DNA of 64,000 nucleotides from Azolla caroliniana (lineage: Eukaryota > Polypodiophyta). The translations under genes and the position numbers were made by a program. The notes under the pieces are model-generated. The model worked only from the letters and a program-made list of their open reading frames with translations. It ran no database searches and had not been told where the DNA came from. Each line of letters begins with the position of its first letter. Position 1 is the first letter of the stretch. Location of the stretch: assembly GCA_043228905.1 (NCBI GenBank), contig JBHGNT010000011.1, positions 6,510,001-6,574,000 on the forward strand, written 5' to 3'. Below, piece after piece: positions 20,913 to 30,968 of the stretch.

Positions 20913-23544
20913 CCGGAATTCCGGAGTCGGTCCGATAGTGGACGAATTTGCGGAAGCATTTGCCGGTCACACAATATACTCCATCCGAGACCTATACTCT
21001 GGATATGACCAATTTCAACTAGTCGTGGAGAGCCGAGACATCACTACCATGCGGACACTGATAGGATTAGTCCGGATGTGTACGCTACCACAAGCCGCGA
21101 CGAACTAAGTCGCACATATGATGAATGCGATGAACAAGGTGCTAGGGGATTGCATACCGGAGATAACGATGCCGTTCCTAGATGACATTCCGATAAAAGG
21201 GTGTGCGGTGGAAGAAAAAGATGAAGTTATGGATGAACGGGGATGCCGAAGGTTCGTAGTCAACCATATCCGTGATTGTGAGAAAGTGTTACGGAAGTTA
21301 GAAGATGTGCATCTAACACTTTCCGAAGAGAAATCGGCATTCGGACAAGAAGAAATATTGGTAGTCGGACATCTATGTGGGCCCTACGGCTGAAGACCGT
21401 CACCAACCAAGATTGATGTGATTCAAGCTATGAAAGAAGTATGCGAGTCACAATCCGAAGTCCGAAGGTTTCTTGGAGCATGTGCATTCTATCACATATG
21501 GATTCTGCACTACGCACATATTGCGGACACTTGTTGCGGGAAGAAGTTCGAATGGAAACCGGAACGCACCGAAGCCATGAGGAAGCTCAAGATAACACTG
21601 CGGAGGACGGAAGCTCTAAAGAAGCCGAACTATGACCGACCGATTATAGTAACGGTTGATACAAGTCCAACCGGAATCGGATGGGTCATCAATCAACTCG
21701 ACTCGGATGGTTCGCGATATCCGATCCGATTCGGAGCAAAGGTTCTCAACGAAAGGCAACGCGGGTATGCGCAAGTCAAAAGAGAATTATGGGGAGTCGT
21801 GTCGGCAATCAAATCGGATCGAGATTATTTGATCGGAGCCGAAGTAGTGATCGAAACGGATTGTATTCCGATACTCGGGATGATGCAGTGTTGTACTATA
21901 CCGGATGTGGCTATGCTAAGGTGGATTGCATATGTTAAGTCACTTAATCCAGAGGTAAGACACATCTTTGGAAAAGACAATGTTGTAGCAGATATGCTAT
22001 CAAGGGCGCGGTTCGGAGATGACATAACCGAATCCGATAATGAAGAAGTTTCTGAAGACTACTTTGCTTCGGAGCACATATGCCAGGTGGACGTAATCCA
22101 AGAATTCCAAGAAGACGAATACGAGGGAGAAAGCTTGTTGATCAAGAAAATGCTACGAGAAATCGAGGAATCATCGGACAATAAAGAGAAGAGAGCCGAG
22201 ATCCAAAGTAAGAAACGCCAAGTCCGAAAGTTCTTCTTGAAAAATGGATTTTTATGGAGGGAGCCGAAAAGACCGGGTGGCATACCACTTCGAGTAGTCG
22301 GGACAAAAGAGCAACGAAACCAGGTAATGTCCAAATTTCACGAATCTGATTGGGCTGGACATCGGGGAACATGGGCAACATTTGGGAAGATCAAGCAAAG
22401 GTATTGGTGGAAAAATATGTACAACGATGTCGCGGAGTTCACGGAAAGCTGCGAGAAGTGTCAAATCTACTCCGGAGTTCGACACCGAGATGAGTTACAT
22501 CCGACATTCTCGCCGACAATCAACTTCAAATGGATGGTCGACATTGTAGCCATGCCAACCGGGATTGGACAAAAGAAGTACTTGGTGTTAGCTCAGGAAG
22601 ATCTCACAAATCAAGTAGAAGGTCGGGCACTACGAAGAAAAACGTGTTCTGCGGTATGTCAATTTCTTTTGGAAGAAGTGTTTTGCAGGTACGGGTGCGT
22701 AGGACTAGTGATTGCGAATCGGGGAGAACTTGACTATGATAAAGCTAGGGGATTCTTCGCCAAACATGGAGTTCGGTTAACACTAACAACGGCATACAAT
22801 CCGGAAGCCAACGGGAAGGTCGAGCGAGGACATAGTCCGATCGTCAAAGCACTTGCCAAAGAATGCGACGGAAGGGTGATGGATTGGCCGCAGATGCTCC
22901 CGTATGCACTATGGGCGGATCAGACAACGCATAGCTCCATAACCGGTTATATGCCGGCAGAACTTATGACCGGACAAGCACCGGTAATGCCGACGGAAAC
23001 CGCAATCGCGACATGGACAATGCTACCAAGGAAGGAAGAGATGAGCCGGGAAGAACTACTAGCGGTCCGGATACGACAACTGGAGGGAAGACCGGAAGAT
23101 GTAGCGGAAGCGTCACGCCAACAACAAGAAGCGCGACTCCGGAACAAAAGTCGGTTTGACACCAAGCACCGACTACGACCACTGAAGATTGAAGAAGGAG
23201 ATTGGGTGATTGTCTATGATAGTAGTTTGGATCATCCACATACAATAGTATGGAAGTTTGCAAAAAGGTGGTTCGGCCCATATGAGGTTTGGAAAGTTTT
23301 CGACAACGGAACTTACAGACTATGCCAGTTGGATGGAACGATGCTACGAGTGCCTATAGCCGGGAAACGGGTGAAGATTTTCAAGAAGCGGACTGAAGAA
23401 GTACCCTATGTGATCCTAGACAAGACCTATAAGAAGGAGCAATCGGACGAAGATCGTGGTAATGCGGAAAGCGAGGAAAGTGGATTACAACTCATAGTCG
23501 ACTTAAGGGGAGAACTGGAGGAAGCTTCGGATGAAGGTGAATAG
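20913..23544 (+). pseudogene. Gypsy family A RT, RNase H and integrase
   Basis: Resumes after the solo LTR: VDEFAEAFAGH, DLYSGYDQFQL, stop near 21106, then FLDD (21175-21186, RT catalytic), TGA near 21391. A 708-codon open frame runs 21418-23544. It contains RNase H (VTVDTSPTGIGWVI, KRELWGVVSAIKSDRDYLIG), an integrase HHCC zinc finger (HESDWAGH then CEKCQ) and the core with WMVDIVAMP, IANRGELD and NGKVERGH. The C-terminus has RWFGPYEVWKVFDNGTY. The second catalytic Asp of integrase is Asn (codon AAT 22717-22719; the minus-strand copy has IADRGELD). No chromodomain is visible. Confidence 0.9.
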
Positions 23545-23600
23545 CAAGCATCAGGGACTTCGACACATACCAGAGGATGTGCGGGTTCGGAGGGGGCGAG

Positions 23601-24485
23601 TGTCGTATTGTATTTCGCACACTACGCGAAAAATTACATTTTTGGTTTCTCCGGATAGGATATGGAGTACCCAGTGAGAACCGGAAGAAAGAACCGATGA
23701 GGACCGAAACCGGTAAGGAGACCGTGAAGAGCCGGATGAAGAAGGCCGGTGAGAGTCGGTGAGAAACGGACGAAGAGGACGAAGAGGACCGGTAAGGAGG
23801 ATTCGGTAAGAACCGGATAAAGAAAACCGGTGAGAACCGGATGAAGCAGAACCGGCAAGAGCCGGATGAAGAAGGCCGGTGAGAGTCTCTCACCAGATGA
23901 AGAGACATATTTGTAAATAGAAGAAAGTATAAAATTATATATTACATGCATAGGGAAGATTCGAACCTTGCACCTCCATGTTAATAATGTTAAGCCTTAT
24001 CATTATACTAGCGTATTATGAATTTTTAAGTTATACTAAACTTTATCCCATGTAAAATTTCTAGACATGCATGGTACAAAAAGTTATTCATGCATAGACA
24101 CTCGAGTTAAAAGAAAAGATGAGATAGGAAGCTAATCATGCACATGTAGTGTGCATGAAAACTAAAGATAGGAAAAGCATGATGCTTGCATGTGATAAAC
24201 TTAGACTCTTCCAACACTATATAAGGAAGAGAGGAAGATGTATAGAGGTTGTTGATTATTTTACAAGGATTTTTATCAATCTAATATATTCGTGGGATTC
24301 ACGATTTTTTTCCTTCTATTTCTCTCTTACATTCTAAGTATCAATTAATACACTATACTCGTGGGATTCACGAGGTTCATATCTTCTTTCAAATATTTCT
24401 CTTTCTTGCAATCGATTCATAAGGAGCCTTATCTCATATTCTTCTTTCTCCTAGTCCAAAACCTCAGCGGTTCCCACCCAACTCA
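23601..24485 (+). mobile_element. Gypsy family A 3' LTR
   Basis: Begins TGTCGTATTG after the polypurine tract GGAGGGGGCGAG (23589-23600). It carries the same internal order as the upstream copy: ACCGG repeats, antisense tRNA-like module, TATA box near 24217-24225, CT-rich 3' end. The few differences from 16705-17580 indicate a recent common source. It directly adjoins the inverted LTR of copy B. Confidence 0.9.
23956..24010 (-). other. tRNA-like module, antisense in family A 3' LTR
   Basis: Same sequence as 17047-17107: A box plus 23995-24010, B box plus 23956-23969. Confidence 0.55.
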
Positions 24486-24509
24486 CGCAACGATCTGGAG
24501 CCGAAAGGC

Positions 24510-25165
24510 ACGACAACGTGTTTAGTGTATTCAATCAATATTTATTGTAAGAAAGAGAATTTTAATGATAAACTCGTGAATCCCACGAATTTATTAGATT
24601 GATCAATCCTTGTAAAATAATCAACAACACCATACATCTTTCTCTCCTCCTTATATAAGGATGGAAGAGGCTAAGCATAACTTCATGCTTTTTCTAAAGT
24701 GTTCATACACACTAAATGTGCACGAGTAATATTTTATTGGTGTACATTTTTCTTATAAATAAAGTATTCACGCATTCTAGAAATGCATGAATTGCCTTTT
24801 AATAAAGGTAGGCGTAAATAAAGGTCTTATACGTATTAAATCTATACTTAAAACACTTAGGATAAGTTAGTACAATGGTAAGGTTGGGGTTTATCTACGT
24901 GGAGGTACAGGGTTTGAATCCTGCTCTATGCATGTAATAAATATTTTCTTCTATTTCACAAATTTGTCTCTTCAGTGAGAGACTCTCACCGGCCTTCTTT
25001 CTCCGGCTCTTGCCGGTTCTTACCGAGTCCTCCTTACCCATCTGCTTCGTCTGTTCTCACCGACTCTTACCGGCCTTCTTCATCCGGCTCGTGCCGGTCT
25101 GCTTTGTCCCATCCGGAGGGACCAAAAATTCAATTTTCTCATAGTGTGCGATTTACACTACGACA
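24510..25165 (-). mobile_element. Gypsy copy B 3' LTR (minus orientation)
   Basis: On the minus strand a polypurine tract GGAGGGGGCGAG (plus 25166-25177) precedes TGTCGTAGTGTAAATC at 25165. Inside are CCGGTGAGAG repeats, the tRNA-like module on the plus strand (24867-24923) and a minus TATA box in CCTTATATAAGG (near 24650). The left end near 24510 is approximate. It is a diverged relative of the family A LTR. Confidence 0.8.
24867..24923 (+). other. tRNA-like module, antisense in copy B 3' LTR
   Basis: A-box-like TTAGTACAATGGTAAGG (24867-24883) and B-box-like CAGGGTTTGAATCCTG (24908-24923), the latter able to form a CAGG/CCTG T-arm-like stem. Confidence 0.6.
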
Positions 25166-25221
25166 CTCGCCCCCTCCAAACGCGCACATCCTCTGGTATG
25201 TGCCGAAGTTTCCAATGCTTA

Positions 25222-28200
25222 TTATTCGCCTTCATCCGTAACACTCTCCGATTCTCCCCTTATGTCGACTACGAGTTGAAGTCCACTTTCTTCGCTTTCT
25301 GCATCACCACACTCTTTATCCGGTTGCTCCTCATTGTCAGTCTTGTCTAGGGTTACATAAGGTTCGTCGTCAGTCCGCTTCATGAAGATCTTTACCCGTT
25401 TCCCCGCTATAGGCACTCGTAGTATCGTTCCATCCAACTCGCATAGGCGGTAAGTTCCGTTATTGAAAACTTTCCGAACTTCGTATGGCCCAAACCACCT
25501 TTTCGCGAACTTCTGTATCGTTTTATGTTGATGATCCAAACTACTATCATAGACAATCACCCAATCTCCTTCTTCAATCTTCCGTGGTCGTAGTCGGTGC
25601 TTTGTTCGAACCAGCTTTTGTTCCGGAATTGCGCTTCTTGTTGTCGGCGTGTTGCTTCCTCTATGTCTTCCGGTCTTCCCTCAAGTTGTCGTATCCGGAC
25701 CGCTAGTAGTTCTTCCCAACTCATCTCTTCCTTCCACGGTAGCATTGTCCATGTCGCGATCGCGGTCTCCGTCGGCATTACCGGTGCTTGTCCGGGCATA
25801 AGTTCTGTCGGCAGATAACCGATTACGGAGCTATGCGTCGTCCGATCCGCCCATAGTGCATACGGGAGCATCTGCAGCCAATCCTTCACCCTTCCGTCGC
25901 ATGCTTTGGCAAGTGCTTTGACGATCGGACTATGTCCTCGTTCGATTTTCCCGTTGGCCTCCGGATTGTATTCCATTGTTAGTGTTAACCGAACTCCATG
26001 TTTGGTGAAGAATTCCCTAGCTTTATCAGAGTCGAGTTCTCCCCGATCCGCAATCACTTGTCCTACGCACCCATACCTGCAAAACACCTCCTCCAAAAGA
26101 AATTGGCATACCGCAGAACACATTTTCCTTTGTAGCGTCCGACCTTCTACTTGGTTTGTGAGATCTTCCCAAGCTAACACCAAGTACTTCTTTTGTCCGA
26201 TCCCGATTGGCATGTTTACAATGTCGACCATCCATTTGAAGTTGATTGTCGATGAGAATGTCGGATGTAACTCATCTCGGTGTCGAACTCCAGAGTAGAT
26301 TTGACACTTTTCGCAGCTTTCCGTGAACTCCGCAATATCTTTGTACATGTTCTTCCACCAATATTTTTGTTTGATTTTCACAAAAGTTGCCCATGTTCCT
26401 CGATGTCCAGCCCAATCAGATTCATGAAACTTGGACATTATCCGGTTTCATTGTTCTTTCATCCCGACTACCCAAAGTGGTATGCCATCCGGTCTTTTTG
26501 GCTCCCTCCATATTAATCCATTTTTCAAGAAGAACTTTTGGACTTGCCGCTTCTTACTTCGGATCTCGGCTCTCCTCTTTATTATCCGATGATTCCTCGA
26601 TTTCTTGTAGCACTTTCCCGATCAGCAAGCTTTCTCCCTTGTATTCTTCTTCCTGGAATTCTCGGATTACGTTCACCCGGCATAGGTGCTCCGAAGCAAA
26701 GTAGTCTTTGGAAACTTCTTCATTATCGGATTCGGTTATGTCGTCTCCGAACCGCGCCCTTGATAGCATATCCGCTACCGCGTTGTCTTTTCCGGAGATG
26801 TGTCGCACCTCCGGATTAAGTGACTTAACATATGCAATCCACCTTAGCATAGCCACATCTGGTATCCTGCAACACCACATCATCCCAAGTATCGGAAGAC
26901 AATCCGTTTCGATCACTACTTCGGCTCCGATCAAATAATCTCGATCCGATTTGATTGCCGACACGACTCCCCATAATTCTCTTTTGACTTGTGCATATCC
27001 GCATTGCCTTTCATTGAGAACCTTTGCTCCGAATCGGATTGGATATCGCAAACCATCCGAGTCGGCTTGATTGATGACCCATCTGATCCCGGTTGGACTT
27101 GTATCAACCGTTACTATGATCGGTCGCTCATAGCTTGGCTTCTTAAGTGCTTCAGCCCTCCGTAATGTTTTCTTGAGCTTCTTCATGGCTTTGGTGTGTT
27201 CCGGTTTCCATTCGAACTTCTTCCCCTTCCACAATAAGTGATAGAGTGGGTCGGCAATATGTGCATAGTGTGGAATCCATATGTGATCAAATGCACAAGC
27301 TCCAAGAAACCTTCAGACTTCAGATTGTGACTCGCATACTTCTTTCATAGCTTGAATCACATCGATCTTGGTTGGTGACGGTCTTCGGTTGTAGGGTCCA
27401 CATAGATGTCCGACTACCAATATTTCTTCTTGCCCGAATGTCGATTTCCCCCCAGAAAGTGTTAGGTGCACATCTTCTAACTTTCGAAGCACTTTCTCGC
27501 AATCACGAATATGGTCGACTACGAACTTTCGGCATCCCCGATCATCCATAGCTTCATCATTTTCTTCTACCGTGCATCCTTTCATCGGAATGTCATCTAG
27601 GAACGGCATCATTATCTCCGGAATGCAATCTCAAAGCACCTTGTTCATCGCGTTCATCATATGTGCAACCAAGTTTGTCGCTCCTTGTGGTAGTGTGCAC
27701 ATTCGGACTAATCCTATCGGTGTCCGCATGGTAGTGATGTCTCGGCTCTCCACGGCTAGTTGGAATTGGTCATACCCCGAGTATAGGTCTCCAATGGAGT
27801 ATATCGCATGACCGGCAAATGCTTCCGCAAATTCGTCCACTATCGGACAGACTCCTGAGTTCCGGATCGTGACCTTGTTCACCAGTTGCAAGTCTTGGAT
27901 AAATCGAAGTGACCCATTCTTCGTCGGAACCATCAACCATCGATTTGAGTACGGAGTGTTTGATGACTCTAGAATCTCCATCGCCACCTTCTCCTTGATC
28001 AAGTCGATGATTTTGGGAATATGCGCCCGCGGCACCGGAATCGGCTTCAGGTTCCATGGCACATAGTCAATCGTGAAGATCACCATCGGCTCCACTATCT
28101 TCGGATCAAGAACCCTATCTCCTTCGATGTGAATGCAAATGCTTTCCCATGTTGTTCCAACATCCCACGGAATCGTTCTTCTTCTTTTTGTAAAAGGAAA

Positions 28201-28640
28201 TCACCTCCACTGATCCGAAGTTTCTTCCAGGTCTCATCCGTGAAGGCATGTCCGATATCCACGGACTTCGGAAGTGTCGGATCTCCTGAGACTTCTTTCC
28301 TCTTTTGGTCGCTATAGGCGGGTAACGGTCCCGCGACCGGTTTCACTTTCTTCTCCACGGTCTTGTATTTCGTACTTACCATTTCTTCTTCTTTACGGAG
28401 TGCATTCGGCCCCATTTTCGCAATGATCTCGTACATCTCGACGGATTCCACCGGGACTACCCGGTCTCCTTGGCTTTTATCCTCCACAAGCTCTTCAAGC
28501 CATTGTAGCGTGCTCCCATAGAACACTTCTTCAACTACCCCCACGATTTCTTCGTCTCCTTTTATTATTGATGCCGACCGCAACTTATCCTCTACTTTTC
28601 GGTATTCTTTCTTCTTTCCTCCCGTTACGACCGTGTACAT
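25222..28640 (-). pseudogene. Gypsy copy B pol (RT, RNase H, integrase), broken
   Basis: Reading down from 28640: linker (YRKVEDKLRSASIIKGDEE), RT N-terminus (IPVPRAHIPKIIDLIKEKVA, FIQDLQLVNKVTIRNSG), LYSGYDQFQLAV, FLDD (near 27600), RNase H (VTVDTSPTGIRWVI), integrase HHCC and core with VDIVNMP, IADRGELD, NGKIERGH. The C-terminus is RWFGPYEVRKVFNNGTY. Breaks include TGA near 27630, a stop near 27312, and frame changes near 28095, 26554 and 25557. Unlike copy A, all three integrase acidic residues remain and RT is not interrupted. Confidence 0.9.
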
Positions 28641-29263
28641 AGATGCCCCATCCGGACCGATTCGTACTTGTTTTGGTCCGAGAGTTTTCTTCCTGTGTGG
28701 GGTATCAAGGCTTCTCGGACTATCACTTCCCCACTCTGCAACAGTCTGCTCTAAAAATCCATCCTTGTTTGGGACAAGAGCTCTCTCTTGTTCCTTTCAT
28801 GATTTGCCGGCACAATTAGGAATTGGACGGATTTCCCTCCGCTTCGGCTCCGAATTCGTGCGAAAGCCGCACCGCTATCGAGCACCTTTGTCTCCATCCG
28901 TGAAGCCGTGATAAAGGGTTGCCCAAGGATCACGGAATGTGAGACCCGGTCTTGTACGAAGAAATTTTGGTCGATCTCGACATCCCCGATCTTCACCGTC
29001 ACATCCGGACAAGCCGCAAATAGATCTTCCGTTGCTTTAGTGGCTGCCCGTATCTTCCATCCATGGTTAGTGTTTATAGGCCACTTCCCCTTCCGGTAGA
29101 ACTCCTTGGACATCAAATTGATCTCCGTTCCGTGATCAATCAATGCTAGCACGGGCTCTTTGATGTTGCCGATTTGGACCGGAGTCTCCGTAGTTGCACG
29201 TGCCCAGTGTGGCCTTGTATAGTGGGAGTTCGGAATTTCATCCTCCACTTCGGTGTCATTCAT
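28641..29263 (-). pseudogene. Gypsy copy B protease region
   Basis: The 29263-28751 frame encodes DEIPNSHYTRPHWARATTET, LALIDHGTEINLMS, NTNHGWKIRAATKATEDL, VSHSVILGQPFITAS, then a stop near 28751. The retropepsin-like motif is Asp-His-Gly-Thr-Glu. It lies between gag and the RT linker as in copy A. Confidence 0.8.
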
Positions 29264-30559
29264 TAAAACCGTGTTCGCATTTACCCTTGCAGCATTTTCC
29301 TCTGTATTTTATCTTTTTCTCTTCACGAGATCCACAAGAAGGTCGTGGAACTCCTTCTTCGCTATTCCGAGTAATTCCCGAAGCGAAAATTCCACCCGAC
29401 TATCAAGGATTCTCTCTTCAAACACCTTCTTTAGGTCCGTCTGTTGTTCGATGTCCGAAGCGAGTTTGAATGCAGGAATTGTTTTTCCTTTCCCCTTCCT
29501 TCGGAGTTCCAGCTCTCCGGCGTCTTTGATGGTCCGGCCGCATCATCTGTGCGCCGTCGTTTTCCATCCACATACACTTCATGCAATTGACATAGCGCAT
29601 GTACGCTATTCTTATCTACGGGGCACTCCCATCCCGTAGCTTCCCGGATACATTCCGCGGCGCTTTGGATTTCATCATGGTCGGCTTTCTTCGAAATTTC
29701 TAGCACTTCTGGCCAAAAAGACGCCTTTGCTCCAGATGACTCCCCCACACGTATTCCCGCGGTTGTCACATAGTTGTTTTTCGCCGCGATCTCCTCCTCT
29801 AGGACCTTCTTCATGCCGCCTTTTCGGAAGTTCGGTCGGAGTGGCTTCTGAGAGTCCATCGAATGGATCCAATTTCCCTCGTAGTAGATAAGATCCCGTC
29901 GTAACGCCTCCTTGTGCTCGCCGCAATCCCCGATCATGTTTGGTGCTATCACACTATATACACCGACGGTCCATATACTTGGAACTTGTGGGACAGTCAT
30001 CCACCTTCTTCACCATCATGATTTTTAGATTCTCCATCTCCTTCAGCAACTGCTCCACCGTGGTTGCGTCGATTCCCTTCTTGGTCGTAATCTCCCAAGC
30101 CCGCGGTTGATGGTCTTCCAATCCGGATCTCGGTTCTGGAATCGGTTCCGAAACCCTCTTTTCTTCATTAGCAAGCCATTGCCCCCTCTTTGTGTATCGT
30201 GCGATGATATCTCGCACGTTATCCCATGTATCGGTGAGGCCACTCTCAGTGGTCGTGTCCTCCAAAAGCACTCCAATGTCTTTCCGGTCCCGGATGTCCA
30301 CGGCTCGTAGGAACATGATCACTTTGTCCGGTGCGAGGATAGCTTGATCTCTCACAGACAACCTCCCGAACCGACTTTCGAATGACGAAAACACATCGAG
30401 GACCTTCATCCCCTTATCCGGTGTTTCCACCCAATCTTCGAATCCCCTCCTTGTTGCCTTGGAGGAGTCCTCGATGGCGAACGTGATCTTTAGCGCCTCT
30501 TCAAATGCCTCCCACGTCGGATTTTGTTGCCGTATCCCGTGGATACTCCATTGAAGCTC
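29264..30559 (-). pseudogene. Gypsy copy B gag, 5'-truncated
   Basis: From 30559 down: WSIHGIRQQNPTWEAFEEAL, FEDWVETPDKGMKVLDVFSS, FESRFGRLSVRDQAIL (capsid-like retrotransposon gag), VEQLLKEMENLKIMMVKKVD. A frameshift near 29960 spoils the knuckle, and GGMKKVLEEEIAAK follows. The 5' end is fused to LTR sequence at about 30560, so the gag start, primer-binding site and LTR U5 are deleted. It retains more N-terminal gag than copy A. Confidence 0.8.
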
Positions 30560-30968
30560 GTCTAGAAATGCATGAATTGACTTTTAATAAAGGTAGGCGT
30601 AAATAAAGGTCTTACACATATTAAATCTATATTTAAAACACTTAGGATAAGTTAGTACAATGTAAGGTTGGGGTTTATCTACGTGGAGGTATAGGGTTTG
30701 AATCCTTCCCTATGCATGTAATAAATATTTTCTTCTATTTCACAAATTTGTCTCTTCATCCGGTGAGAGACTCTCACCGGCCTTCTTTATCCGGCTCTTG
30801 CCGGTTCTTACCGGGTCTCCTTACCGGGTCCTCCTTACCCATGCGCTTCGTCCGTTCTCACCGACTCTCACCGGCCTTCTTCATCTAGCTCTTGCTGGTC
30901 TACTTCGTCCCATCCGGAGGGACCAAAAATGCAATTTTCTCATAGTGTGCGATTTACACTACGACACT
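30560..30968 (-). mobile_element. Gypsy copy B 5' LTR, truncated
   Basis: Matches 24,770-25,165 of the 3' LTR and starts (minus) TGTCGTAGTGTAAATC at 30968. The TATA/R/U5 part is missing; the deletion runs into gag. It abuts a copia RNase H region on the right, which the element apparently invaded. Confidence 0.8.
30652..30707 (+). other. tRNA-like module, antisense in copy B 5' LTR
   Basis: A-box-like TTAGTACAATGTAAGG (30652-30667, one G lost) and B-box-like TAGGGTTTGAATCCTT (30692-30707). Confidence 0.55.
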
